A DNA stretch of 64,000 nt from NCBI RefSeq assembly GCF_002218025.2, contig NZ_AP018680.1, positions 1,984,001 to 2,048,000 of the forward strand, in the 5' to 3' direction. Of this stretch, positions 41,832 through 51,515 are shown one piece after another (position 1 is the stretch's first letter; each line of letters opens with the position of its first letter). The position numbers and the translations under genes are program-made. The notes under the pieces are model-generated. The model ran no database searches. It saw only the letters and a list, made by a program, of their open reading frames with translations, and was not told where the DNA came from. Origin of the DNA: Vibrio casei. GTDB lineage: Bacteria; Pseudomonadota; Gammaproteobacteria; Enterobacterales; Vibrionaceae.

Positions 41832-43304
41832 TTATTTTCTTATAAAGGGTTCAAAACAATCTAGAGAATAAGATTGTCTCATGAGATCATAGGCCTGCTG
41901 AATGTCGATAGCAATAGGATGGTTCTCTTCATAGAATTTCACTTTATTTCTTAACTGACACCAAGCAACCCCAGTACCATTTCCAAATGGTTTATCTTCA
42001 ATAAGATCAAAAGCCTGAGAGGCCGACAAATATTCAATAGCTAATATATAAAAAACGTTGCTCACAGCTCTATGTAATTGTAATGCTGAGGTTTCACCAA
42101 AACTTAAATGATCCTCTTGCATTCCAGAGGTTAAATAATTTTCAATGACACAGGGTTGGGCTAATTTTTTTGTATCACAAGCAAGTGACGCAGCACTATA
42201 TTGAGCAATCATCAAGCCAGATTTAACACCACTTTCAGGTGTTAAAAATGCGGGTAAATAACTAGTATGTGGAGTGACTAATCTAAAAACTCTCCGCTCA
42301 CTGATCGCCCCCCATTCGCTTACTGCAATCGATAACATATCACACGCCATCGCGACGGACTCACCGTGTGGATTAGCTTGAGAAACGACTCTATAATTGT
42401 CATTGTCATAAATAACAATAGGATTATCAGAAACTGAATTTAATTCGTTTTGTATTTGCTGAGCGGCTACAGATAATTGATCTCGGCAAGCACCATGAAC
42501 CTGAGGAATAGATCGAACACTTAACGCATCTTGTAAATGCCTACCTAGATTAGAAGAAACAACACCACTACCTTCAAGCAAACTTCGAACATTTCGGCCA
42601 GTGGTTTGCATTCCTTTATGTTTCTTCTTACCAAGAACAGATGCATCAAATGCAGTTAGTTGCCCTGATAATGCCTCAACACTCATTGCCGAGACAATGT
42701 CAGCCCAGTCAGCTAACTGGGTAACCGCATCCAATTCAAGGCAAGCTAATCCTGTCATTGCCACAGTTCCATTCACTATACATAGGCCATCTTTAGCGCC
42801 CAATTGGACAGGTTCGATGCCACGTTGAAAATAAACCTCTTTCGTAGGTAGAGTATCCCCCTCATGATTCACTTCACCCTCCCCTATTAATGACAAACCA
42901 ATATGAGCCATATGACTAAGGTAACCAACAGAACCCGCTGAAGGTACAACTGGAGTAATATCATTATTTAAAAGGTAAATGAGGCGCTTAACCACCGAAG
43001 GGTTTACACCAGAACAGCCATGGCTAAAATTAATTACCGCGCAGCACATGATAGCTCTAACCTGCTCTGTTTTTAAGGGCTCACCAACCCCTGCAGCATG
43101 GCTCATTAAGGTATACCATGAAAGCTTCTGTAACTGAGAAGAATCTAAGGCCACGTGACACAAAGCACCTAAACCAGTATTAATTCCATAATGTGGTATA
43201 CCAGAATTTGCAATGGACTCTACTACCGATCGGGTATTTTTGATCCCTTGCCAAATATCATCAGAAAGATACAACTTAGATTTTTTCTTAGCAACATCCA
43301 CCAC
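41832..43304 (-). CDS. HAL/PAL-family lyase homologue lacking the MIO triad; candidate ergothionase/hercynine trimethylamine-lyase
   Basis: A 490-residue member of the aromatic ammonia-lyase superfamily, distinct from HutH at 51516. It keeps Tyr39 in YGINTG, VNGT at 177-180, SDNP at 292-295 and QED at 396-398. Where HutH reads [14 protein letters not shown], this protein reads GSVG-YLSHMAH (124-134): spacing to the next GEG shows a clean loss of the three residues that cyclise into MIO. The loop tyrosine of QDPYSLR is Leu261 (QDALSVR), while the arginine stays. Ergothionase is a known superfamily member that eliminates trimethylamine, a far better leaving group than ammonia. Start is GTG with a weak ribosome site, so the N-terminus is uncertain. 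It follows the BCCT gene by 49 bp, behind a HutC box. Substrate is inferred; a pseudoenzyme is the alternative. Confidence 0.75.
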   Translation of the reverse strand: MVDVAKKKSKLYLSDDIWQGIKNTRSVVESIANSGIPHYGINTGLGALCHVALDSSQLQKLSWYTLMSHAAGVGEPLKTEQVRAIMCCAVINFSHGCSGVNPSVVKRLIYLLNNDITPVVPSAGSVGYLSHMAHIGLSLIGEGEVNHEGDTLPTKEVYFQRGIEPVQLGAKDGLCIVNGTVAMTGLACLELDAVTQLADWADIVSAMSVEALSGQLTAFDASVLGKKKHKGMQTTGRNVRSLLEGSGVVSSNLGRHLQDALSVRSIPQVHGACRDQLSVAAQQIQNELNSVSDNPIVIYDNDNYRVVSQANPHGESVAMACDMLSIAVSEWGAISERRVFRLVTPHTSYLPAFLTPESGVKSGLMIAQYSAASLACDTKKLAQPCVIENYLTSGMQEDHLSFGETSALQLHRAVSNVFYILAIEYLSASQAFDLIEDKPFGNGTGVAWCQLRNKVKFYEENHPIAIDIQQAYDLMRQSYSLDCFEPFIRK

Positions 43305-43353
43305 ATTAATCTATTTCCACTCATCCCCATTAAAATAAGTATCAGAAATAGAA

Positions 43354-44931
43354 TTACTCATTAATCCATTCTCCTTGAGTTGACTTACTTTTTTGTTTAT
43401 CACTAGGATCAATAATGAGAATCCGTATGCTTGCCATTACAATCAAAACAAATAAAAATAAAACCGTAAAACCACCCGCTGCGGCTAAATATTTGATCCC
43501 ATCCACTCCCTGAGCCCCTCCAGCAAAGGCAACCATAATATAAGCAATCACACTGATCGCTACACCCCAAATGATTTTCAGTGCTTTGGGCGACTCCTCT
43601 TCTGCTGTTATGTCTTTGGTACAAATAGAAGCTATCGTTGAAGACATTGAATCCGCAGAGGTTGCAAATGAAATAATCAAAGTAAAAATAGCAAGAGGAA
43701 CTAAAATCACTGATAAAGGCAGATGTTGCAAAAATCCCCACAGACCAGAAACCGCACCATTTTCTTTAATAATCCCTACCAAATCTAACGCCCCCGTTAG
43801 CTGCCAATTAATAGCAGCACCACCCCATATTGCAAACAATGTAATACCAAAAACAGACGGTAATACCCAGTTAATCAAAAGAAACTCACGAATAGTTCGA
43901 CCATAAGAAATTCGAGCAAGAAATAACCCCATTAATGGTGCATAAGCAATCCAAATAGACCAATCATACATTGTCCACCATGTAACCAAAGCCTCTCCGC
44001 CAGACTCTTTAGTATCAAAAGACCAACGGAAAAAATGATCAAGCCAGTAACCAATACTGGTTGTGGAAAGGTTTAAAATATAACTAATAGGTCCTATCGC
44101 AAAGATGACGAGAACAAAAGTATAAAAAATATAAGCGTTAATTGAAGAAAGAAACTGGATTCCTTTTTGTAAACCAGATACAGCTGATGTGATAAAAATT
44201 AAGCCAATAACAACAGTTAATCCTAGCCATACCATAGGAGAAGAAGGGAGCCCATATTCAGATTCAATCCCAGAACTAATCAAAGTTAAACCCGCGCCAA
44301 GCGACGATGCCAAACCTAATGCAATAGCCAGCACTGAAATAACATCCACCAAAGAGCGAACAAAAATACTTTTTTCATGTTTGCCCAGAATAGGAATCAA
44401 TGTTGAAGAAATCGCAAATGGTTTCTTTTTGTTGTAATGCATATACCCAATCATCAACCCTACAATCGAATACATCGCATAAGGAATAAAGCTCCAATTA
44501 TGAAATGAACGGGCCAAGGCGAATACAGCCGACTCTCCTGAACCGGCTGTAAAATTTTGATTCGCAATTTCTCCATAAATATTACCTACATAAATAATAG
44601 GTTCATTCACTGAATAGGTCACAATCCCTGTTGCAATTCCCCCAGTCAATGCCATAGCAAAATTTGATGCTAGAGAAAATTTAGGCTTAGCTTCACTACC
44701 TCCTAAACGGATCCTTCCAACATCGGAACAAAAAACATAAATAATCACCCCAAGCGTCGTAACTGCAAGTAATTGATATAACCACGCAAAGTCAGAAAGA
44801 GAAAAATAGAAAATATCTTTCGCTACAGCCACCAGCATTTCATTGTTAAATAACCCAAGCAATACAGAAATAAGAACAACACCAGCAGCTGGTATAAATA
44901 CGCTCATTTTTAAACTTTTATTGTTACTCAT
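43354..44931 (-). CDS. BCCT-family (betaine/carnitine/choline) transporter
   Basis: A 525-residue membrane protein with about 12 hydrophobic segments. The BCCT signature is visible as WTMYDWSIWIAYAPLMGLFLARISYGRTIREF (about residues 320-350), and the TM3 glycine-rich stretch ending in NEP (GGIATGIVTYSVNEP) matches the usual G-rich...EP motif in divergent form. The ATG at 44929-44931 is preceded by AAGGAATGATC. The family carries trimethylammonium compounds. The downstream partner is a histidine-lyase homologue and a HutC box lies 60 bp upstream, so a histidine betaine (hercynine, ergothioneine) is the inferred substrate. Could instead be a carnitine or glycine-betaine carrier. Confidence 0.88.
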   Translation of the reverse strand: MSNNKSLKMSVFIPAAGVVLISVLLGLFNNEMLVAVAKDIFYFSLSDFAWLYQLLAVTTLGVIIYVFCSDVGRIRLGGSEAKPKFSLASNFAMALTGGIATGIVTYSVNEPIIYVGNIYGEIANQNFTAGSGESAVFALARSFHNWSFIPYAMYSIVGLMIGYMHYNKKKPFAISSTLIPILGKHEKSIFVRSLVDVISVLAIALGLASSLGAGLTLISSGIESEYGLPSSPMVWLGLTVVIGLIFITSAVSGLQKGIQFLSSINAYIFYTFVLVIFAIGPISYILNLSTTSIGYWLDHFFRWSFDTKESGGEALVTWWTMYDWSIWIAYAPLMGLFLARISYGRTIREFLLINWVLPSVFGITLFAIWGGAAINWQLTGALDLVGIIKENGAVSGLWGFLQHLPLSVILVPLAIFTLIISFATSADSMSSTIASICTKDITAEEESPKALKIIWGVAISVIAYIMVAFAGGAQGVDGIKYLAAAGGFTVLFLFVLIVMASIRILIIDPSDKQKSKSTQGEWINE

Positions 44932-44990
44932 GATCATTCCTTAACCATTTACTCTATGCATATTTATAAAAACACATCTCATACAATAAA

Positions 44991-45000
44991 TGTATATACA
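44991..45000. promoter_or_regulatory. HutC-type operator upstream of the BCCT/lyase unit
   Basis: TGTATATACA, perfect palindrome (extended ATGTATATACAT), 60 bp ahead of the BCCT start. Identical to the three other copies in this cluster and close to known HutC targets (TGTATATACA-like cores) in Klebsiella and Pseudomonas. Confidence 0.8.
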
Positions 45001-45095
45001 TAAAGGAAACATTTCCATAACATGTGTGTAATTAGTTTTAAAAGAAGAGTATCGCTCACAAAACAATCAGTAATTGAGACATTTATCACCTTAAA

Positions 45096-45105
45096 TGTAT
45101 ATACA
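45096..45105. promoter_or_regulatory. HutC-type operator upstream of hutC
   Basis: TGTATATACA, 106 bp ahead of the hutC start and 105 bp from the box at 44991. A degenerate half-site (TGTATAAATATATA) follows at about 45112. Suggests autorepression of hutC and shared control of the divergent BCCT unit. Confidence 0.8.
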
Positions 45106-45211
45106 AAAAGATGTATAAATATATATCTGGAAGAAATGGCAAATTAAAAGTACAGTTTACTTATTAATAATACTCAATATTATTTTAGACACACCATACC
45201 TCGGGGGTTAT

Positions 45212-45919
45212 GTGGCTCAAAACATTCCAAGATATAAACAGATCAAGCAGCATATTCTCGAACGCATACGTAACAATGAATACCCATTGAATCACAAGAT
45301 CCCAACCGAGAACGATCTCGCCAACCAATTTCAAGTCAGTCGAATGACTGCGCACAAAGCGATCCGTGATTTGGTTCAAGAAGGTTATTTAGTTCGTAAG
45401 GCTGGTTTAGGTTCCTTTGTCGTCGAACCAAAAGCCGAATCACCTTTGACAGGGGTGAATAATATTGCGGATGAAATTACAAGCCGTGGGCATCAATACC
45501 ACTGCGATATTTTAAAATTAGAAGAAATACTTGCAGATGATGAAATTGCTTTGCAAATGGGAATGCGACTGGGAGTATTGGTATTCCATTCCTTAATCAT
45601 TCACTATCAAGACGATACTCCTATCCAAGTTGAGGAACGTTTTGTCAACCCATTACTAGCACCGTCTTATTTAGAAAATGATTTTGAATCTGTCACTCCG
45701 AATGCATTTTTAGTGAAACATTGCCCATTGTCCGATCTTGAGCATACCGTTGAAGCAAGCTTTGCTCCAAAGCAAGTTTGTCAATGGCTAGCAATGGAGC
45801 AGACGATGCCTTGTTTACTTGTCACAAGACGAACATGGTCACAACAACAGCTAGTCAGCTTTGCTCGATTATGGCATCCAGCTGATAAATATAAGCTACG
45901 TTCTGCAATTAAGCTTTAA
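45212..45919 (+). CDS. hutC: histidine utilisation repressor HutC (GntR family)
   Basis: 235 residues: N-terminal GntR winged helix (about 5-70, RYKQIKQHILERI; ENDLANQFQVSRMTAHKAIRDLVQEGYL) and a C-terminal UTRA ligand domain (about 90-230, with VEERFVNPLLAPSYLENDF). HutC proteins repress hut genes and release DNA on binding urocanate. The start is a GTG at 45212 with GGGGG upstream. Divergent from the BCCT gene and convergent with yjiH; four TGTATATACA boxes surround the cluster. Confidence 0.94.
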   Translation: MAQNIPRYKQIKQHILERIRNNEYPLNHKIPTENDLANQFQVSRMTAHKAIRDLVQEGYLVRKAGLGSFVVEPKAESPLTGVNNIADEITSRGHQYHCDILKLEEILADDEIALQMGMRLGVLVFHSLIIHYQDDTPIQVEERFVNPLLAPSYLENDFESVTPNAFLVKHCPLSDLEHTVEASFAPKQVCQWLAMEQTMPCLLVTRRTWSQQQLVSFARLWHPADKYKLRSAIKL

Positions 45920-45952
45920 CCATGCCCCCTCACACAATAAAATCTTGATGAT

Positions 45953-45981
45953 AAAATAGCCCATAATAGAGGGCTATTTTT
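45953..45981. terminator. bidirectional terminator between hutC and the YjiH gene
   Basis: AAAATAGCCC (45953-45962) pairs with GGGCTATTTT (45971-45980), with a T run on each strand; lies between convergent genes. Confidence 0.8.
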
Positions 45982-45992
45982 CAACTAATGAT

Positions 45993-47302
45993 TTAAGGCG
46001 CTATTAACATTCCGACGGGAATGGCTAAAGCAAGACTTAAGAAAGCACGTATAAACCACACCCAAACCAAGGTACTAATTTTTAAAGGTATTTTTGTTGA
46101 TAAAATGCATGGGATTGATGCAGAAAAGAACAAAACAGACGAAACACTCACCACACCCGCGGCAAAACGAGCCACAAAATCAGCCTCTGTCATCAATAAG
46201 GCTGGCAAAAACATTTCAGCTAATCCGGAAGCGGTAGCTTTGGCCAATAACATGCCTTGGTCAACATTGTAGACCCAAGTAATCGGATAAAACACATAAC
46301 CAATGATATCAAAGGCCATTGTGTATTTTGCCACCAGTAAACCAATCAATCCAACCGACATAATAGAAGGTAAAATACTGATGGTCATAATCAAACCATC
46401 TTTTAAATTTTCAAAAACACTTTGCGCTAATGGTGGAGATTTTCGAGCCACTTCCATTCCTTCTTGCCACGCAGTTTTCAAACGACTTCCCGCTTGGCCT
46501 TCTGGCTCGTGAAATTCAGAATGGTCATCCATGTTAGATAATGGTGGTAAACGAACGGTAATGGCCGTCACAATAAAAGTGATCACTAAAGTCAGCCAAA
46601 AGTAGGCATTCCAAACAGACATCAAATCGAGTGTTTTTGCTACTATGATCATAAAAGTGGCAGAAACAGTAGAAAATCCTGTTGCAATAATAGCCGCTTC
46701 CTTGGCGGAATAATAACCAGAAACATAAACACGGTTAGTGATAAGTAATCCGATTGAATAACTTCCCACAAAAGAGGCTACCGCATCAATAGCGGATCTC
46801 CCTGGCGTTTTCCAAACTGGACGCATCATCTTTTGTACTAATATTCCAATGCATTCAAGTAACCCATAACTGACCAAAAAGGCTAAAAAAACCGCACCTA
46901 TTGGCACTATCAAGCCAACAGAAACCACCAATTTATTAAACAAAAATGGGAGCATTCCTGGTTCCTGCAAAGCAACGGGGCCTAATTTAGTGATCGCTAA
47001 AATCGCTGCTACTAAACCTAGCCATTTCAACACCAAAAATACTTTTGATGTTGTACTATTACGCCACTCTCCTGTTACCAATGGATAGATCGCACCGGCC
47101 GCCACCATAACAACAGCGTAAACATTCACCCCTGTTGAACCTAATAAAGACTTCAAAAAAGTCACCATATGATCTAACGGTATACTCGTTATCCCACTAA
47201 TATTAATAGGGATGAAAAAAATGAAGATCCCTATTGCACTAAAAAAATCATGCGAAATGCCGACTTAACATCAAAACGTTGCTTCAAGCTTACTTGCTGC
47301 AT
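45993..47302 (-). CDS. YjiH-family nucleoside-recognition membrane protein, frameshifted near the 5' end
   Basis: A polytopic membrane protein with the Gate/nucleoside-recognition fold (YjiH family), often found with hut genes; substrate unknown. The intact-looking part runs from 47168 to 45993 (391 residues, MVTFLKSLLG). A better start is the ATG at 47300-47302, preceded by AAGGAG: MQQVSLKQRFDVKSAFRMIF reads into a T7 run (47241-47247) and hits TAG at 47231-47233. Adding one T restores FSAIGIFIFFIPINISG...IPLDHMVTFL, the expected first membrane segment, giving about 436 residues. So there is a one-base deletion, a slippage site, or a sequencing error. A HutC box lies 31 bp upstream of the ATG. 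Confidence 0.8.
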
Positions 47303-47332
47303 ATTGACTACTCCTTGTTCAATCACTTTTAA

Positions 47333-47342
47333 TGTATATACA
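47333..47342. promoter_or_regulatory. HutC-type operator upstream of the YjiH gene
   Basis: TGTATATACA, 31 bp upstream of the inferred YjiH start (47302) in the divergent yjiH-hutI gap, so well placed to block its promoter. Confidence 0.8.
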
Positions 47343-47446
47343 TATGGTATTAATTGTTATTAATGTGTTTCATATATGTGATCTAATTCATAATGTTCAT
47401 CATGAACCCTATCTTTAACTTGTATATCCAAAGAAAAAAAACTATT

Positions 47447-47456
47447 TGTATATACA
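47447..47456. promoter_or_regulatory. HutC-type operator upstream of hutI
   Basis: TGTATATACA, 38 bp ahead of the hutI start, 114 bp from the box at 47333. A one-mismatch copy (TGTATATCCA) lies at 47421-47430. Confidence 0.82.
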
Positions 47457-47493
47457 TTGATTATGCAATGCTAGATTGGTAATGGAGAAGACT

Positions 47494-48690
47494 GTGAAAA
47501 CGACATGGATCAACGCCCGAATCTTTGACGGTGATCGGGAATTACCCGAACTAATGGCACTGACAATTCAAGATTCTTTAATTTTGAATTTGATTCCAAT
47601 GAGCCAAATTTCAAAGGCGTCATTCTCGACCTCCTCTGACACTCTAATTGATCTTCAAGGTCTACTGATCACACCAGGGTTGATCGATAGCCACACTCAC
47701 CTAGTCTTTGCGGGTAATCGCGCTAATGAGTTTGCTGCTCGTTTGGAAGGGAAAACCTACGCCGAGATAGCGACGCAAGGCGGTGGAATAATGAGCACGG
47801 TCAAAGCTACACGTGAAGCCAGCGAAGAACGGTTATTAGCGTTGGCTCAACAACGCCTTAATTGTTTTATCGCCGAAGGCGTAACGAGCATTGAAATAAA
47901 ATCAGGTTATGGATTAGATGTTGATAGTGAACTTAAACTACTACGCGTAGCTCGAAAGCTTGCTGAAAATAATCCTATTCGCATACAAACAACATTACTG
48001 GGCGCTCATGCCTTACCTCCTGAATTTAAAAATGCGCCTGATGACTACATCGACCTCGTCTGCGAGACAATGATTCCACAGGCCGCCGATCTCGGTTTAG
48101 CCGATGCCGTAGATGTATTTTGTGAAGGCGTAGGATTTACAGTAGCTCAATGTCAAAAAATTTATCAAGCAGCAGCAAAACATGGTCTTGCGATTAAAGC
48201 CCATACAGAACAATTGTCTAACTTATCGGGTAGCCAAGCAGCCGCCGAAGCTGGAGCATTGTCGGTTGACCATATCGAATACTTAGATGAACAAGGCATT
48301 AAAGCCATGGCGCAACATGGCACAGTCGCCACATTACTTCCCGGTGCGTTTTATATTTTAAAAGAAACACAAAAACCTCCAGTGGCGCTATTACGCCAAT
48401 ACCAAGTTCCAATGGCGATTGCCAGTGATGCCAACCCCGGAACCTCCCCCATAATGAGTTTGCGCTTAATGTTAAATATGGCGTGTACCCTCTTTGAACT
48501 TACCCCAAATGAGGCCTTACAAGGCGTGACGAGCAACGCAGCACAAGCTCTGGGTCTTGCTCAAATCACTGGAACAATAAAACCCGGCATGCAAGCGGAT
48601 TTATGTATTTGGGATACCACCACCTCAGCCGAACTATCTTATTCCATTGGTTTGCCAACGCTAAAACAGCGTATTTTTGCAGGGAAATAA
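47494..48690 (+). CDS. hutI: imidazolonepropionase
   Basis: HutI opens imidazolonepropionate to formiminoglutamate, third step of histidine breakdown. I chose the GTG at 47494 ([13 protein letters not shown]) because GGAGAAG lies just ahead; an ATG at 47482 and a TTG at 47476 are in frame but lack a site. 398 residues, amidohydrolase fold: metal ligands [12 protein letters not shown] (His67, His69), [23 protein letters not shown] and SDANPGTSP. First gene of hutIGUH behind a HutC box; its end overlaps the hutG ribosome site. Confidence 0.96.
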   Translation: MKTTWINARIFDGDRELPELMALTIQDSLILNLIPMSQISKASFSTSSDTLIDLQGLLITPGLIDSHTHLVFAGNRANEFAARLEGKTYAEIATQGGGIMSTVKATREASEERLLALAQQRLNCFIAEGVTSIEIKSGYGLDVDSELKLLRVARKLAENNPIRIQTTLLGAHALPPEFKNAPDDYIDLVCETMIPQAADLGLADAVDVFCEGVGFTVAQCQKIYQAAAKHGLAIKAHTEQLSNLSGSQAAAEAGALSVDHIEYLDEQGIKAMAQHGTVATLLPGAFYILKETQKPPVALLRQYQVPMAIASDANPGTSPIMSLRLMLNMACTLFELTPNEALQGVTSNAAQALGLAQITGTIKPGMQADLCIWDTTTSAELSYSIGLPTLKQRIFAGK

Positions 48691-48691
48691 T

Positions 48692-49657
48692 ATGTCTAAT
48701 CAAGACTTATCTTCAAATTATCAAGAGAAAAGAGAATTTCAATGGGCAGGGCGAATAGATCCTGAAGCCAATAGCTTACGTTGGCATCAAGTTATTAAAC
48801 CAGTTATTTCAGCTGCTGAAAACGGTTATGCTCTCATTGGTTTTTGTTGTGATCTGGGCGTGTCGCAAAACAAAGGAAGAATTGGGGCGGCACTTGCGCC
48901 CAATGCTATTCGCCAAGCTCTGGCTAACTTATCTTATATTCAAAAAAAACCGTTATATGATGCAGGAAATGTTCATTGCTTAGCTAATCAACTCGACCAG
49001 GCTCAAGCTGAACTGGGTAACCAAGTTCAAACGCATCTAGAAAGTGGTCATTTCCCTATTATTTTAGGTGGTGGCCATGAGGTGGCTTATGGTTCATGGT
49101 TGGGCTTTAGTCAATATCTTCAAGCTCAGCATTCAAAAATAGCGCCTAAAGTGGGCATCATAAATTTTGATGCTCATTTTGATTTACGCGATTCGAGCCA
49201 TGTCCACTCTTCAGGTACACCCTTTCATCAAATCGCTTATCAAAGTAAAGCGCTGAACTGGCCATTTCATTATGCTTGTTTAGGCGTGAGCCAAGCTTCT
49301 AACACTCAAGCCTTATTTAATACCGCTGATTCCTTGGGTGTATTAGCCATTCAAGACCATTTAATGACTACCCATAACTTATTCCAAATAATGACTCAAA
49401 TTACTGAATTTATTGATCAATGTGATCACATTTATCTCACTGTCGATATGGATGTTTTTCCAAGTTCACAAGCTCCGGGCGTTAGCGCACCAGCCGCATG
49501 TGGCGTAGGCATTGAAATTATCGAGCCTTTACTTCGACATATAAAAGCGACGCAGAAATTGCGTTTATTTGATATTGCCGAATTAAATCCAAACTTTGAT
49601 CGAGACCACCAAACGGCAAGACTCGCTGCTCGTCTCATCCACACATTAACACTGTAA
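48692..49657 (+). CDS. hutG: formimidoylglutamase
   Basis: HutG hydrolyses formiminoglutamate to glutamate and formamide. Ureohydrolase (arginase) family, 321 residues from the ATG at 48692, which is one base after the hutI stop and has AGGGAA upstream. Binuclear Mn ligands are visible in GGGHE (126-130), NFDAHFD (158-164) and TVDMDVF (250-256). Hydrolysis to formamide, not the two-step deiminase route, is therefore used here. Confidence 0.95.
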   Translation: MSNQDLSSNYQEKREFQWAGRIDPEANSLRWHQVIKPVISAAENGYALIGFCCDLGVSQNKGRIGAALAPNAIRQALANLSYIQKKPLYDAGNVHCLANQLDQAQAELGNQVQTHLESGHFPIILGGGHEVAYGSWLGFSQYLQAQHSKIAPKVGIINFDAHFDLRDSSHVHSSGTPFHQIAYQSKALNWPFHYACLGVSQASNTQALFNTADSLGVLAIQDHLMTTHNLFQIMTQITEFIDQCDHIYLTVDMDVFPSSQAPGVSAPAACGVGIEIIEPLLRHIKATQKLRLFDIAELNPNFDRDHQTARLAARLIHTLTL

Positions 49658-49668
49658 AAGGAATTATT

Positions 49669-51393
49669 ATGTCTTCTACTTCAACCTTATCAACACCTCA
49701 GTTATCTGCTGATTTACGTCATGATCCTTCTCGCCACATTGAAGCACCAACCGGCATCAATAAAATTTGTAAAAGCTGGCTAACCGAAGCAGCCTATCGC
49801 ATGTTGCATAATAATTTGCATCCCGATGTTGCAGAGCGCCCAGAAGATCTTGTCGTTTATGGAGGAATTGGTCGAGCAGCACGTGATTGGAATTGCTTTG
49901 ATCGTATTGCGGAAGTTCTAACTCGCTTAGAAGATGATGAAACGTTAATGGTGCAATCAGGTAAACCTGTCGGCGTTTTTAAAACCCATGAAGATGCTCC
50001 TCGAGTATTAATTGCCAACTCAAACCTTGTTCCCCACTGGGCCAACTGGGAGCACTTTAATGAGCTCGATAAGAAAGGATTGATGATGTACGGGCAAATG
50101 ACCGCTGGCTCTTGGGTTTACATCGGATCGCAAGGGATTGTTCAAGGCACTTATGAAACCTTCGTTGCCATTGCAAAGCAACATTTTGATGGTAATAGCC
50201 AAGGCCGCTGGATTTTAACGGGTGGTTTAGGTGGCATGGGCGGTGCTCAACCCCTTGCCGCGACGATGGCAGGGTTTTCTATGATTGCAGTTGAATGTGA
50301 TGAAACTCGTATAGATTTTCGTATTCGAACTGGTTATGTAGACAAAAAAGCCACCAGTCTCGATGAAGCATTAGCCATGATCGAACAAGCGAAACAAAAC
50401 AATATACCAATTTCCGTCGGTCTATTGGCCAATGCAGCAGATGTCTTTGCACAGTTAGTCGAACAAAACATCACGCCAGATGTCGTTACCGATCAAACTT
50501 CAGCTCACGATCCTCTTAATGGCTACCTTCCACAAGGCTGGAGCATGGAAGATGCAAAAAAAATGCGTTTGAAAGATGAAGCTAAAGTCGTCAAAGCAGC
50601 AAAACAATCCATGGCGATACAAGTTCAAGCTATGTTGGATCTGCAAGCCAAAGGCGCCGCTACTCTAGATTATGGTAATAACATTCGTCAAATGGCATTA
50701 GAAGAAGGTGTAACGAACGCCTTTGATTTCCCTGGCTTTGTTCCCGCTTACATACGCCCATTGTTCTGTCAAGGTATTGGCCCGTTCCGTTGGGTTGCGT
50801 TATCTGGCGACCCAGAAGATATTTATAAAACGGATGCGAAAGTAAAAGAGCTGATTCCAGATAATCCACATTTGCATAACTGGTTAGATATGGCTCGTGA
50901 ACGCATCCAATTCCAAGGCTTACCCGCACGTATTTGCTGGGTTGGCTTAAAAGATCGTGTTCGCTTAGGTCTTGCCTTTAACGAAATGGTGAAAAATGGA
51001 GAATTAAAAGCGCCAATCGTTATTGGACGAGATCATCTTGATTCAGGATCAGTAGCCAGTCCAAATCGTGAGACAGAATCTATGATGGATGGATCTGATG
51101 CCGTATCCGATTGGCCATTATTAAATGCATTGTTAAACACCGCTGGCGGTGCAACATGGGTTTCTTTGCATCACGGTGGTGGTGTTGGCATGGGCTTTAG
51201 TCAGCATTCTGGTGTCGTGATTGTTGCAGATGGCACCGACAAAGCCGCCGCTCGATTAGGCCGTGTTCTGGTAAATGATCCTGCCACAGGTGTTATGCGC
51301 CATGCTGATGCCGGTTATGATATTGCGATAGATTGTGCGAAAGATCAGAACCTTGATTTACCCATGTTAAATAATAGGGTTACGCTAAAGTAG
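49669..51393 (+). CDS. hutU: urocanate hydratase
   Basis: Urocanase adds water to urocanate to give imidazolonepropionate using a tightly bound NAD as electrophile. 574 residues, slightly long because of a variable N-terminus of about 20 residues. NAD-binding [10 protein letters not shown] at 185-194, YGQMTAGSW at 141-149 and the conserved [10 protein letters not shown] with the active-site cysteine are visible, as is HHGGGVGMG near the C-terminus. 11 bp after hutG with AAAGGAATTATT ahead of the ATG. Some homologues act on thiourocanate; nothing visible distinguishes that here. Confidence 0.97.
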   Translation: MSSTSTLSTPQLSADLRHDPSRHIEAPTGINKICKSWLTEAAYRMLHNNLHPDVAERPEDLVVYGGIGRAARDWNCFDRIAEVLTRLEDDETLMVQSGKPVGVFKTHEDAPRVLIANSNLVPHWANWEHFNELDKKGLMMYGQMTAGSWVYIGSQGIVQGTYETFVAIAKQHFDGNSQGRWILTGGLGGMGGAQPLAATMAGFSMIAVECDETRIDFRIRTGYVDKKATSLDEALAMIEQAKQNNIPISVGLLANAADVFAQLVEQNITPDVVTDQTSAHDPLNGYLPQGWSMEDAKKMRLKDEAKVVKAAKQSMAIQVQAMLDLQAKGAATLDYGNNIRQMALEEGVTNAFDFPGFVPAYIRPLFCQGIGPFRWVALSGDPEDIYKTDAKVKELIPDNPHLHNWLDMARERIQFQGLPARICWVGLKDRVRLGLAFNEMVKNGELKAPIVIGRDHLDSGSVASPNRETESMMDGSDAVSDWPLLNALLNTAGGATWVSLHHGGGVGMGFSQHSGVVIVADGTDKAAARLGRVLVNDPATGVMRHADAGYDIAIDCAKDQNLDLPMLNNRVTLK

Positions 51394-51420
51394 TCAATAA
51401 TAAAGAACAATATTCATAGT

Positions 51421-51491
51421 GTTTGAAGTTGCAAGTCAACTCTGTAACTTCAAACCAATAAGTCTATTCGCTCAGGTCATTAAGGTGACCT
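51421..51491 (+). promoter_or_regulatory. two hairpins in the hutU-hutH spacer
   Basis: GTTTGAAGTT (51421-51430) pairs perfectly with AACTTCAAAC (51446-51455), extending by a G-T and two more pairs; then AGGTCA (51474-51479) pairs with TGACCT (51486-51491) followed by a T-rich stretch. The 122-bp spacer is the only sizeable gap inside hutIGUH; the stems could be processing or partial termination sites that lower hutH expression or protect its mRNA. Confidence 0.5.
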
Positions 51492-51515
51492 TTCTTATTT
51501 TATAAGGAACATGAA

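Noticed and set aside
41832..43304. Simple call of this gene as a second hutH
   Set aside because: The MIO triad and the loop tyrosine are missing, so ammonia elimination from histidine is chemically unlikely.
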